Under the pieces are notes generated by a model, which was not told the DNA's origin, did no database searches, and saw nothing but the letters and a program-made list of their open reading frames with translations. A stretch of DNA of 64,000 nucleotides from Streptomyces caelestis. GTDB lineage: Bacteria > Actinomycetota > Actinomycetes > Streptomycetales > Streptomycetaceae. The translations under genes were made by a program, and so were the position numbers. Location of the stretch: contig NZ_LGCN01000199.1 in the NCBI RefSeq assembly GCF_001279005.1, positions 62,001 through 126,000 on the forward strand. Reading direction: 5' to 3'. The stretch's first letter is position 1, and each line of letters starts with the position of its first letter. This document shows positions 27,679-36,348 of this stretch, in pieces.

Positions 27679-28512
27679 CTATGGCCGGCCGCCCGGTCGT
27701 CCGGCGTGGCCGATCACCAGGACCGCCGCGTCGTCGTCGTGCCCCACCCGCTCGGCCTGCTTGATCACGGCGGCGGCGAGCGCGTCCGCGTCCATGCGCG
27801 CGACCGCCGCGACGCCCGCGAGCCGCACCACCTGGTCCAGCCCCTCGTCGAGGTGCAGGGACGGGCCCTCCACGACCCCGTCGGTGAGCATCACGAAGAC
27901 ACCGCCCGTGTCGAGCCGGTAGCGGGTGACGGGATAGACCACCCCGGACTGGACGCCCAGCGGGGGGCCTCCCTCGTCCTCGGTCACCCCGGACCTGCCG
28001 TCCGCGGTGGCCCACACGCACGGCAGGTGTCCCGCCCGGGCGCTCTCCAGCAGCCGGGTGACCGGATCGAGCCGCATGAAGGTGCAGGTGGCGAAGAGGT
28101 CCGGGCCGAGGGACAACAGCAGTTCATTGGTCCGGGCGAGGAGCTTGCCCGGGTCGCTGTCGACGGAGGCGAGCGCCCGCAGCCCGGCCCGGACCTGCCC
28201 CATGAAGGCGGCCGCCTCGATGTTGTGCCCCTGGACGTCGCCGATCGACAGGCCGATCCGGCCGTCGGGCATGGTGAAGGCGTCGTACCAGTCACCGCCG
28301 ACATTGAGCCCCTGGTACGCGGGCGCGTACCGCACGGCCAGCCGCACGCCGTCGGCGACGGGCAGCCCTCTCGGCAGCATGCCGCGCTGCAGGGCGACGG
28401 CCAGTTCGACCCGGGAGCGCTGCACCTCCGCCTGTGCACGCGCCTGTGCCGTCAGCGTCCTGAGCCTGACCAGAAGCTCGTCGCCGTCGTCCGTGGGGCC
28501 GGTGCGGGGCAT
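27679..28512 (-). CDS. PP2C (SpoIIE/RsbU-type) serine phosphatase
   Basis: A 277-residue phosphatase with a short coiled-coil N-terminus (LRTLTAQARAQAEVQRSRVELAVALQRGMLP) and one PP2C domain: GGDWYDAF, SIGDVQGHN, SARAGHLPCVW, LTDGVVEG and GHDDDAAVLV provide the metal-binding aspartates. No PAS or GAF sensor is fused to it, unlike the phosphatase at 11451. It would dephosphorylate a STAS antagonist, not visible nearby. The next gene downstream encodes the MASE1 sensor, a likely signalling partner. The ATG at 28512 has only a weak ribosome site (GAGTGATCC). It is divergent from the gene at 28644 across an AT-rich promoter. Confidence 0.9.
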   Translation of the reverse strand: MPRTGPTDDGDELLVRLRTLTAQARAQAEVQRSRVELAVALQRGMLPRGLPVADGVRLAVRYAPAYQGLNVGGDWYDAFTMPDGRIGLSIGDVQGHNIEAAAFMGQVRAGLRALASVDSDPGKLLARTNELLLSLGPDLFATCTFMRLDPVTRLLESARAGHLPCVWATADGRSGVTEDEGGPPLGVQSGVVYPVTRYRLDTGGVFVMLTDGVVEGPSLHLDEGLDQVVRLAGVAAVARMDADALAAAVIKQAERVGHDDDAAVLVIGHAGRPGGRP

Positions 28513-28565
28513 GGATCACTCATTCGGCGAGGACACCTGCGCGCGTGGCGGCCGCCCTCGATGGA

Positions 28566-28643
28566 CAAAACTCTCATTCATATATGTAAAGAATGATAAT
28601 CGGAAGCGGTTCGGCCGGGCCAGTCCATGTCTAGGCTGTGCCC
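28566..28643. promoter_or_regulatory. AT-rich divergent promoter region
   Basis: Bases 28566-28601 are strikingly AT-rich for this genome and include CATATATG and GAATGATAATC, the latter like half of an iron-regulator box. The segment is between the divergent phosphatase and the 28644 gene. TAGGCT at 28632-28637 is a plausible -10 element for the rightward gene, seven bases before its ATG. Confidence 0.45.
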
Positions 28644-28994
28644 ATGGAACAGCGGGAGATCATGCAGCGGGGCGTGGGGATCCTGACCGAGGCCCTCGAG
28701 ATGCGGCGGCGGCTCCGCGCGGACCCGGACGCCGACGTGACGGGGAGCGGAGCCATCGCCCAGCTCCTGGAGGAGATGCTGCCGCGGATCCAGGTGCCGG
28801 CCGACGCGAGCGCGCGCGAGGTGGCGGTCCTCGTCACCGAGAAGCTGGGCCCCGCCATCGTGCAGATCACCTCCACGCTCGCCTTCGCCTTCGTCCAGCT
28901 CGCCGAGATCCACGACGAGGGCCGCACCGACGTCTCCTCCGCCGACGTGCTGCGCTCCATCTCCCTGCACTGCGAGAAGGGCGGCGGGGAGTAG
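28644..28994 (+). CDS. Small conserved helical protein
   Basis: A 116-residue acidic, all-helical protein (MEQREIMQRGVGILTEALEM, QLLEEMLPRIQVPADASARE, LGPAIVQITSTLAFAFVQLAEIH). No known domain. The ATG at 28644 is preferred over GTG at 28638; neither has a ribosome site, and TAGGCT lies just upstream, so the transcript may be leaderless. It is divergent from the PP2C phosphatase/MASE1 pair and may share its control. Function unknown. Confidence 0.7.
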   Translation: MEQREIMQRGVGILTEALEMRRRLRADPDADVTGSGAIAQLLEEMLPRIQVPADASAREVAVLVTEKLGPAIVQITSTLAFAFVQLAEIHDEGRTDVSSADVLRSISLHCEKGGGE

Positions 28995-29434
28995 TCCCGG
29001 CCGGCTGTCCCGCGCCGGGGACGGCGCCCGGGCGGGCGCCCCGCCGAAGCCGGACTCGTTCCCGCCGGGGTCCCGGTCGTCGAAGTCGTCGGCGAAGACG
29101 GTGTGCCGGGCGTGACCCGTGTGCCCGGCACGGTGCTCCCCGGCGACCGGCCGGTGTTCCGCGAGCTCCCGCACGGCCTCGGTGTCACGCGCCGCACGCG
29201 TCGGGGGAGGGGCCGGCGGTCGTCCGTGCCGGGCCGGGGCCGGGGCGGCCGCCGACCGGGATGCCGGCGAAGAGATCCGGGGGCACGGGTGATGCCGCGG
29301 CCCGCGCGGTCTCGTGCGGGGCGCGGGCGCGAACGGATGGCGCGCGCACCCTTGACGCCCTACGCGCCAGTAGCGATCCTCACCCCATACCTTTGCGCCG
29401 GTCATGACAACTCCGCGACGGAGGGACGTGCGTA
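28995..29434. other. Intergenic stretch of 440 bases
   Basis: No gene is supported. One minus-strand segment around 29060-29160 has a protein-like reading (HTVFADDFDDRDPGGNESGF) but no start or frame integrity, so it may be a remnant. The last 90 bases should contain the promoter of the next gene; TTGACG at 29353-29358 is a possible -35 element without a well-spaced -10. Confidence 0.4.
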
Positions 29435-31486
29435 ATGACCACGTACCGCACACGACGGCACCTCGGGGTCGTCACGCTTCTCCTCCTCATGCTGGCCGCG
29501 GCCCTCGTGCCCACGCCCAGTTCCGCCGCCGGCGGAGACTGGTGGGATCCGGTCGCCCGGCCCGCGCCCGACTCCGGGATCGGCGTCACCGGGGAGCCGT
29601 TCAAGGGCACGAACGCCGCGGGCGAGGTACGCGGGTTCGTCGACGCGCACAACCACGTCATGGCCAACGAGGCGTTCGGCGGCCGGCTCATCTGCGGCAA
29701 GGCCTTCTCCGCGAAGGGGATCGCCGACGCGCTCAAGGACTGCCCCGAGCACTACCCCGACGGCTCGCTGGCGATCTTCGACTTCATCACGGGCGGCGGT
29801 GACGGCAGGCACGATCCGGTCGGCTGGCCCACGTTCGAGGACTGGCCCGCGCACGACTCCCTGACCCACCAGCAGAACTACTACGCCTGGATCGAACGCG
29901 CCTGGCGCGGCGGACAGCGGGTGCTGGTCAACGACCTCGTCACCAACGGCGTGATCTGCTCCGTGTACTTCTTCAAGGACCGCGGCTGCGACGAGATGAC
30001 GTCCATCCGGCTGCAGGCGAAGCTGACGTACGACCTGCAGGCCTACGTCGACGGGATGTACGGCGGGCCGGGCAAGGGCTGGTTCCGGATCGTCACCGAC
30101 AGCGCGCAGGCCCGCGACGTCGTCGCGCAGGGCAAGCTCGCGGTCGTCCTCGGCGTCGAGACCTCCGAACCGTTCGGGTGCAAGCAGGTCCTGGACGTCG
30201 CGCAGTGCGACAGGGCCGACATCGACGCCGGACTGGACGAGCTGTACGCACTCGGCGTGCGCAGCATGTTCCTGTGCCACAAGTTCGACAACGCGTTGTG
30301 CGGGGTGCGCTTCGACGAGGGCGCGCTCGGCACCGCGATCAACGTCGGGCAGTTCCTGTCCACCGGCACCTTCTGGCAGACCGGGAAGTGCACCGGTCCG
30401 CAGGCCGACAACCCGATCGGGCTCGCCTCCGCGCCCGGCGCCGAGAAGGAGCTCCCCGCGGGCGTCGAGGTCCCGTCGTACGACCAGGACGCGCGGTGCA
30501 ACGTCCGCGGGCTCACCGAGCTCGGCGAGTACGCCGTGCGCGGCATGATGGAACGCAACATGATGCTCGAGATCGACCACATGAGCGTCAAGGCCACCGG
30601 CCGGGTGCTCGACATCTTCGAGTCCGCGTCCTACCCCGGCGTGCTCTCGTCGCACAGCTGGATGGACCTGGACTGGACCGAGCGGGTCTACGGTCTCGGC
30701 GGGTTCGTCGCCCAGTACATGCACGGCTCGCGGGACTTCGTCGCCGAGGCGGACCGCACCGGGGCGCTGCGCGAGAAGCACGGCGTGGGCTACGGCTACG
30801 GCACGGACATGAACGGCGTCGGCGGCTGGCCGGCCCCGCGCGGCGCGGACGCGCCCGACGCCGTCGCCTATCCCTTCCGCAGCGTCGACGGCGGTTCCGT
30901 GCTCGACCGGCAGACCACCGGCGAACGCACCTGGGACCTGAACACCGACGGAGCCGCGCACTACGGCCTGGTCCCCGACTGGATCGAGGACATCCGGCGC
31001 GTCGGCGGGCGGCACGTGGTGGACGACCTCTTCCGGGGCGCCGAGTCCTACCTCGACACCTGGGGCGCCTCCGAACGGCACCGGGCCGGGGCGAACCTCG
31101 CCGAGGGCGCGCCGGCCACGGCCAGTTCGGCGGAGTGGAACCCGTTCACCAGCTACGCGCCCGGCCGGGCCGTGGACGGCGACCGGGGCACCCGCTGGGC
31201 CAGCGACTGGAGCGACGACCAGTGGCTCCGCGTCGACCTCGGCGCCACCCACCAGGTCGGGCGCGTCATCCTGGACTGGGAGCGCGCGTACGGGACGTCG
31301 TACCGCGTCGACCTCTCCACCGACGGCGTGAACTGGCGCACCGTCTGGTCCACCACCTCCGGCGACGGCGGCCTGGACACGGCCGTGTTCACCCCCGCAC
31401 CGGCCCGCCACCTCCGCGTGCGGCTCCTGGACCGGGGGACCGAGTGGGGCTACTCGCTCCGCGAGGTCGGCGTCCACGGCCGCTGA
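29435..31486 (+). CDS. Secreted metal-dependent hydrolase with F5/8C (discoidin) domain
   Basis: A 683-residue exported protein. A signal peptide covers about the first 32 residues (LGVVTLLLLMLAAALVP...SSAA). The catalytic part (about 60-545) looks like an amidohydrolase or M19 dipeptidase-type TIM barrel: FVDAHNHVM near residue 70 gives the D-x-H-x-H metal motif, MMLEIDHMSVKA and GVLSSHSWMD supply further ligands, and YGYGTDMNG the last aspartate. Residues about 555-683 are an F5/8 type C carbohydrate-binding domain (ATASSAEWNPFTSYAPGRAVDGDRGTRWAS). Substrate unknown. The 3' end overlaps glpD, transcribed in the opposite direction, by 37 bases. Confidence 0.85.
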   Translation: MTTYRTRRHLGVVTLLLLMLAAALVPTPSSAAGGDWWDPVARPAPDSGIGVTGEPFKGTNAAGEVRGFVDAHNHVMANEAFGGRLICGKAFSAKGIADALKDCPEHYPDGSLAIFDFITGGGDGRHDPVGWPTFEDWPAHDSLTHQQNYYAWIERAWRGGQRVLVNDLVTNGVICSVYFFKDRGCDEMTSIRLQAKLTYDLQAYVDGMYGGPGKGWFRIVTDSAQARDVVAQGKLAVVLGVETSEPFGCKQVLDVAQCDRADIDAGLDELYALGVRSMFLCHKFDNALCGVRFDEGALGTAINVGQFLSTGTFWQTGKCTGPQADNPIGLASAPGAEKELPAGVEVPSYDQDARCNVRGLTELGEYAVRGMMERNMMLEIDHMSVKATGRVLDIFESASYPGVLSSHSWMDLDWTERVYGLGGFVAQYMHGSRDFVAEADRTGALREKHGVGYGYGTDMNGVGGWPAPRGADAPDAVAYPFRSVDGGSVLDRQTTGERTWDLNTDGAAHYGLVPDWIEDIRRVGGRHVVDDLFRGAESYLDTWGASERHRAGANLAEGAPATASSAEWNPFTSYAPGRAVDGDRGTRWASDWSDDQWLRVDLGATHQVGRVILDWERAYGTSYRVDLSTDGVNWRTVWSTTSGDGGLDTAVFTPAPARHLRVRLLDRGTEWGYSLREVGVHGR

Positions 31487-33075
31487 CGCACGGCTCGACC
31501 GCCCTGTGACAGGGCCCCGTCGACGAGTCCGCGCACCGCGTCGAGCGCCGCGGCCCGGTCGGCGGGGACGAGTCCGATGCGGGTACGGCGGTCGAGCACG
31601 TCCTCGTCGTCGAGCGCTCCCTCGTGGCGCAGGGCCCAGAGCAGCTCGGCGCCGGTGACCGGATACCCGGGCAGCACGGGCTCGCCCAGCCGGGGGTCCC
31701 GCACGCCGAGCGCGTGCACGGCCGGCGCCTCGGTGCCGTACCGCCGGACGAGACGGCGGGGCGCGGGCAGTTCGGCGAGGACGTGCGGCGGCGCCGCGCC
31801 CACCAGGGGCAGGGACGCGGTGGGCGACGGGCCGGCCGGCAGCCCCCGGACGCGGACGGCGGTGTCGACGGCGTCCTCGGCCATCCGCCGGTAGGTGGTG
31901 AGCTTGCCGCCGACGACGGTGACGACGCCCTCGGAGGAGGTGAGCACCGCGTGCCGCCGGGAGAGGTCGGCTGTCCTCGGCGCCGTACCGGAGTGCGCCC
32001 CCGTGGTGTCCAGCAGCGGCCGCAGCCCGGCGAAGGCGCCGGCCACGTCGGCGCGGCGGACCGGCGTGTGCAGGACGGAGCACAGGACGTCGAGGAGGAA
32101 GCCGATGTCCGTCTCGGGCGCCCGGGGGACGTCGGGGACGTCGCCGTCCACGGGTTCGTCGGTGAGGCCGACGTAGACCCGGCCGTCGTCCTGGGGCAGG
32201 ACGAGGACGAAGCGGTTGTTCTCCCCGGGGATCGGGATGTGCAGGCCCGCGGTCAGCGGGCCGAGGCTCTCGGGACGCAGGACGAGGTGGGTGCCCCGGG
32301 AGGGCCGTATCCGGACGCCGTCGACGAGGCCGCCCGCCCAGACCCCGGACGCGTTGATCACCGCGCGGGCGCGGATCCCGCCCTCCTCGCCGGTGAGTTC
32401 GTCACGGACACGGGCGCCCGTCGAGGTCAGCTCCAGGGCCCGGACCCGGGTCAGGATCCGTGCGCCGCGCCCCGCGGCCGTACGGGCGAGGGCGGTCACC
32501 AGACGGGCGTCGTCGGTGAGCCGGCCGTCCCAGGAGAGCAGGCCGCCGCGCAGCCCGTCGCGCCGCAGCGCCGGGGCGAGGTGAAGGGTCTCCACCGCTC
32601 CGGTCCGGCGTGGCGGGGGCAGGGTGGCCCGGGCCGTGCGGGCGGCCAGGCGCAGCGTGTCGCCGGCCCGCAACCCGGCACGCGCCAGGGCGGCCCGACC
32701 GCGTGAGACCAGCGGGGTGAGGGGCAGCACGAACGGCTGGGCCCGTACGAGGTGGGGTGCGGTGCGCTCCATCAGCACCCCGCGTTCGACCGCGCTCTCG
32801 TGGGCGACGTCGAGCCGTCCGGAGGCGAGGTAGCGCAGCCCGCCGTGGATGAGCTTGCTGCTGAACCGGGACGTGCCGAAGGCCAGGTCGTGGGCGTCGA
32901 CGGCGACCACGTCCAGCCCGCGGGCGGCGGCGTCCAGGGCCGCCCCGGCGCCCGTGGCGCCGAGACCGACGACCAGCACGTCGACGACCGGTCCGCCGAC
33001 GGAGTCGGCCAGTTCACGCGCGCGCCGGCCGGCGGACAGGGACGAGGGGGAGGCGGGGCCACCGGGGGAGTTCAC
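31450..33075 (-). CDS. glpD: Glycerol-3-phosphate dehydrogenase (FAD)
   Basis: A 541-residue flavoprotein that oxidises glycerol 3-phosphate to dihydroxyacetone phosphate. Residues about 32-53 give the dinucleotide fold DVLVVGLGATGAGAALDAA; FGTSRFSSKLIHGGLRYL is the GlpD substrate region, and LTSSEGVVTVVGGKLTTYRRMAEDAVD is the conserved C-terminal flavin contact. The start is GTG at 33075, fixed by a GTGA overlap with the tetR stop. The 3' end overlaps the convergent hydrolase gene. Its product DHAP is the precursor for the AGPS-like enzyme encoded divergently, which suggests a role in ether-lipid supply as well as glycerol use. Confidence 0.93.
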   Translation of the reverse strand: MNSPGGPASPSSLSAGRRARELADSVGGPVVDVLVVGLGATGAGAALDAAARGLDVVAVDAHDLAFGTSRFSSKLIHGGLRYLASGRLDVAHESAVERGVLMERTAPHLVRAQPFVLPLTPLVSRGRAALARAGLRAGDTLRLAARTARATLPPPRRTGAVETLHLAPALRRDGLRGGLLSWDGRLTDDARLVTALARTAAGRGARILTRVRALELTSTGARVRDELTGEEGGIRARAVINASGVWAGGLVDGVRIRPSRGTHLVLRPESLGPLTAGLHIPIPGENNRFVLVLPQDDGRVYVGLTDEPVDGDVPDVPRAPETDIGFLLDVLCSVLHTPVRRADVAGAFAGLRPLLDTTGAHSGTAPRTADLSRRHAVLTSSEGVVTVVGGKLTTYRRMAEDAVDTAVRVRGLPAGPSPTASLPLVGAAPPHVLAELPAPRRLVRRYGTEAPAVHALGVRDPRLGEPVLPGYPVTGAELLWALRHEGALDDEDVLDRRTRIGLVPADRAAALDAVRGLVDGALSQGGRAVRQRPWTPTSRSE

Positions 33076-33680
33076 GGCGTGAGGGTCCTCTCCAGGATGA
33101 CGCGCAGCTCGCCGAGGAACGCCTCGGAGGCGAGCTCGGGGTCGTCCTCGTCGGTCATGGTCCGCAGGGACAGGGTGAAGGACTGCACGATCAGCAGCAC
33201 CGACCGCGCCTGCCGTTCGGGATGGGCGGCGCGCACCGAGCCGTCGGCCTGCCCCTCGCGCAGGGAGCCGGCCAGCAGTTCCAGCAGGGCCTCCTGGCTC
33301 GCCCCGCGGCGGTCCAGCACGTAGGGGAGGAGCAGTTCGGGGTCCACGTCGAGGATCTTCCGGAAGAGCGGATGGGCGCCGAAGGCGCGGACCGCCGCCA
33401 CCAGCCCTTCGGTGATCACCTCACGCGCGGGCACGCCCGGCCGGTGCTCGGGGAGCGCTCTGGTGGCCACGGCGATCCACTCCCGGGTCATCAGGTCGCC
33501 GACCAGCGACCGCACGTCGGGCCACCGCCGGTACAGGGTCATCCGGGAGACCCCGGCGCGGCGGGCCACGTCGGTGAGCGTGGTACGGCGGACCCCGACG
33601 GCCAGGACGCAGTCCCGCACCGCGTCGAGCACCGCGTCGTTGTCCGAACCGCCGGAACCGTTGTGACGAATAGGCGTCAT
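33072..33680 (-). CDS. TetR-family regulator
   Basis: A 202-residue repressor-type protein with helix-turn-helix at residues about 33-54 (TTLTDVARRAGVSRMTLYRRWP) and an all-helical ligand domain. It is co-transcribed and coupled with glpD (GTGA overlap). The ATG at 33680 directly follows a GTGTCACAGTGTAAC inverted repeat (33681-33695), so it probably represses itself together with glpD and the divergent oxidase gene. The ligand may be a lipid or acyl compound; not determinable. Confidence 0.92.
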   Translation of the reverse strand: MTPIRHNGSGGSDNDAVLDAVRDCVLAVGVRRTTLTDVARRAGVSRMTLYRRWPDVRSLVGDLMTREWIAVATRALPEHRPGVPAREVITEGLVAAVRAFGAHPLFRKILDVDPELLLPYVLDRRGASQEALLELLAGSLREGQADGSVRAAHPERQARSVLLIVQSFTLSLRTMTDEDDPELASEAFLGELRVILERTLTP

Positions 33681-33695
33681 GTGTCACAGTGTAAC
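33681..33695. promoter_or_regulatory. Candidate TetR operator between glpD-tetR and the AGPS-like gene
   Basis: GTGTCACAGTGTAAC has 5 of 7 matched pairs about its centre (GT..CAC t GTG..AC on the other strand). It touches the tetR start codon and lies 68 bases before the divergent ATG. TTGTGACG close by (33661) may be a second half-site. Assigned by symmetry and position only. Confidence 0.45.
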
Positions 33696-33762
33696 GCCAT
33701 GGTGGCCGTCAGGCGACGACCCCGGCCCCGTTCATTCCGACCGACCGGTGAGGACGACAGCC

Positions 33763-35355
33763 ATGGACATGCTGTGGAGCGGCTGGGGGGACCCGGCCGA
33801 GGCGACGCCGCTGCCCGACACGGTGATCGGGCTGTTGCGCGATCTGCTCGGCGTGAAGCCGCGCGAGGCCGGACCCGTGGCCATCGAGGACCTGACCGTC
33901 CCGGAGAGCCCGCTGCCGCCGGCCGCACGCCGCGCCCTGATCGCGGCCCTGGGCGGCGAGGCCCACGTGCGCACCGACGCCGAGACCCGTATCCGGCACA
34001 CGCGCGGCAAGTCCACCCCCGACCTGCTGCGCATCCGCGAGGGCGACCTCGCCGCCGTCCCGGCCGCCGTACTCCTGCCCGGCGGTCACGACGAGGTGCT
34101 CGCCGTCCTGCGGGTGTGCGCCGAACACGGCCTGCCACTGGTGCCGTTCGGCGGCGGCACCTCCGTCGTCGGCGGCCTGGCCCCCGAACGGCACGGCCCC
34201 TTCGTCGCCCTCGACCTGCGACGCATGGACGGCCTGCTCGGCCTCGACCCGGTCTCCCGCACCGCCACCCTGCAACCCGGCCTGCGCGCTCCGCGGGCCG
34301 AGGAGCTCCTCGCCGAACACGGCTTCACCCTCGGCCACTTCCCCCAGTCCTACGGGTGGGCCACCATCGGCGGCTTCGCCGCCACCCGCTCCAGCGGCCA
34401 GGCGTCCGCCGGATACGGCCGCTTCGACGAGATGGTGCTCTCCCTCACCCTCGCCACCCCCGAGGGCACCCTCGACACCGGCCGCGCCCCGCGTTCGGCC
34501 GCCGGACCCGACCTGCGCCAGCTGGTCCTCGGATCGGAGGGCGCGTTCGGCGTCATCACCTCCGTGACCGTACGCGTCCGGCCCGTCCCGCGGACCCGTC
34601 TCTACGAGGGCTGGCACTTCCCCGCATTCGAGGAAGGGACCACCGCCCTGCGCCGGCTCGCCCAGGACGGGCCGCGGCCCACCGTGCTGCGGCTGTCCGA
34701 CGAGACCGAGACGCTCATCGGCCTGGCGAACCCCGACGCGATCGGCTCCGGCGCGCGACGGACCACCGGCTGCACGGCGATCGCTGGGTATGAAGGCGCC
34801 GAGGAGGACACCGGGTACCGCAGGGAACGCGCGGCGGCCGTCCTGCGCGCGTGCGGCGGCACCCCCCTGGGCGAGGAGCCGGGCCGGCGCTGGGCGCGCG
34901 GACGCTACTCGGCCCCGTATCTGCGCGACGCGCTCCTCGACGCCGGGGCCTTCGCGGAGACGCTGGAGACCGCGACGTTCTGGTCCCGCGTCCCCGGGCT
35001 GTACGCCTCCGTGCGCGACGCGCTCACCGCCGACCTCACCGGAGCCGGCACCCCGCCCCTGGTCATGTGCCACATCTCGCACGTCTACGAGAACGGCGCC
35101 TCGCTCTACTTCACCGTGGTCTGCGCCCAGGGCGAGGACCCCGTGGCGCACTGGACGCGCGCCAAGCACGCCGCCGGCGAGGCGATCCTCGCCGCCGGCG
35201 GCACCATCAGCCACCACCACGGGGTGGGCGCCGACCACCGGGACTGGTACGTCCGGGAGGCGGGTCCGCTCGGCGTCGACGCCCTGCGCGCCGTGAAGCG
35301 CCGACTGGATCCGGCGGGGCTGCTCAACCCCGGCGTCCTGCTGCCCGCCGACTGA
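33763..35355 (+). CDS. FAD-binding oxidase, alkylglycerone-phosphate synthase-like
   Basis: A 530-residue VAO/PCMH flavoprotein. The FAD-binding region shows LVPFGGGTSVVGGL, GHFPQSYGWATIGGFAATRS and LVLGSEGAFGVITSVTVRV; the C-terminus has GGTISHHHGVGADHRDWY, with the HHH motif that is characteristic of alkyl-DHAP synthases, and ends DPAGLLNPGVLLP. Enzymes of this family exchange the acyl group of acyl-DHAP for a fatty alcohol to form ether lipids. I start at the ATG at 33763 (GAGGA upstream), matching the conserved MxxxWxGWG N-terminus. The gene is followed by a lipid kinase and is divergent from glpD-tetR, supporting a glycerolipid role. The true substrate is not proven. Confidence 0.88.
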   Translation: MDMLWSGWGDPAEATPLPDTVIGLLRDLLGVKPREAGPVAIEDLTVPESPLPPAARRALIAALGGEAHVRTDAETRIRHTRGKSTPDLLRIREGDLAAVPAAVLLPGGHDEVLAVLRVCAEHGLPLVPFGGGTSVVGGLAPERHGPFVALDLRRMDGLLGLDPVSRTATLQPGLRAPRAEELLAEHGFTLGHFPQSYGWATIGGFAATRSSGQASAGYGRFDEMVLSLTLATPEGTLDTGRAPRSAAGPDLRQLVLGSEGAFGVITSVTVRVRPVPRTRLYEGWHFPAFEEGTTALRRLAQDGPRPTVLRLSDETETLIGLANPDAIGSGARRTTGCTAIAGYEGAEEDTGYRRERAAAVLRACGGTPLGEEPGRRWARGRYSAPYLRDALLDAGAFAETLETATFWSRVPGLYASVRDALTADLTGAGTPPLVMCHISHVYENGASLYFTVVCAQGEDPVAHWTRAKHAAGEAILAAGGTISHHHGVGADHRDWYVREAGPLGVDALRAVKRRLDPAGLLNPGVLLPAD

Positions 35356-35414
35356 CCCGTGACCCCCGACCGTTCGTCCCCCTCCTCGCCGGCCCGCCCC
35401 GAAAGGCAATCCCG

Positions 35415-36296
35415 ATGCGACAGTTCACCGCCGTCGTCAACCCCACCGCGGGCGCGGCCACCGCAGCGGCGGCCCTGCTCGCCCTGGCCCGGCGCCTGCG
35501 CGAGGAGGGCGCCGACCTGCGGACCGAGTACAGCCGCAGCCTGGCCCACGCGCGGGAACTGGCCCGCGAGGCCGGACGGCGGGGGCGGATCGTCCTCGCC
35601 GTCGGCGGGGACGGCATCGCGGGCGGTGTCGGCGGCGCCCTCAGCGGAACCGGCGCGACCCTCGGCCTCGTCCCGGCCGGCCGGGGCAACGACTTCGCCC
35701 GCGCGCTGGGACTGCCCCGGGACCCGGCGGCCCTGGTCCGCATCCTGCTCCACGCCGAGCCACGGCGGGTCGACACGATCGAGGTCACCTCGGCCGTCCA
35801 CGACCGCACCGTCGTCCTCGGCAGCGTGTACGCCGGGGTGGACGCGCTCGCCAACCGCCACGCCAACCGGTCCAGGCTGCTCAGGGGCTCCGCCTCCTAC
35901 TACGCGGGCGGCCTGCGGGCCGTCACCGCCTGGCGGCCGGCACGCTACCGGGTCACCGTCGACGGCGAGGAGCACCCGCACACCGGGTACACGGTGGTGG
36001 CCGCCAACTCCGGCCACTACGGCTCCGGCCGCGTCATCGCCCCCGACGCCCGCGTGGACGACGGCCTGCTGGACGTCGTCATGATCCGTCACGCGCCCCG
36101 GCGGCTGTTCTTCGCCCTGATGAACGAGCTCAGGGCCGGCACCCACGTCCGCCGGCCCCAGGTGCGGATCCTGCGGGGCGGGGAGATCCGCATCGAGGCC
36201 GACCGGGACCTCCCCTACGGCGCCGACGGGGAGGTCGACGCCGTCCTGCCGGTCACGGTCAGGGTCCTGCCCGGAGCCCTGTGCGTCCTGTACTGA
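35415..36296 (+). CDS. Diacylglycerol kinase-family lipid kinase
   Basis: A 293-residue enzyme with the DAGK catalytic fold: AVVNPTAGAAT at the start, LAVGGDGIAGGVGGAL (the GGDG nucleotide loop; usually GGDGTxxE), VPAGRGNDFARALGLP, and in the C-terminal domain YTVVAANSGHYGSG and APDARVDDGLLDVVM. Such kinases phosphorylate diacylglycerol or related lipids. It is 59 bases downstream of the AGPS-like gene on the same strand, so the pair can make and phosphorylate an ether glycerolipid. The usual Thr after GGDG is Ile; activity should nevertheless be possible since the Gly-Asp-Gly core is intact. ATG at 35415 follows GAAAGGCAATCCC. Confidence 0.9.
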   Translation: MRQFTAVVNPTAGAATAAAALLALARRLREEGADLRTEYSRSLAHARELAREAGRRGRIVLAVGGDGIAGGVGGALSGTGATLGLVPAGRGNDFARALGLPRDPAALVRILLHAEPRRVDTIEVTSAVHDRTVVLGSVYAGVDALANRHANRSRLLRGSASYYAGGLRAVTAWRPARYRVTVDGEEHPHTGYTVVAANSGHYGSGRVIAPDARVDDGLLDVVMIRHAPRRLFFALMNELRAGTHVRRPQVRILRGGEIRIEADRDLPYGADGEVDAVLPVTVRVLPGALCVLY

Positions 36297-36348
36297 CCGC
36301 CGCTCGGAACCCGGCGCCGCGGTAGCGCCGGGCCGTCCGGCCGGGCTC

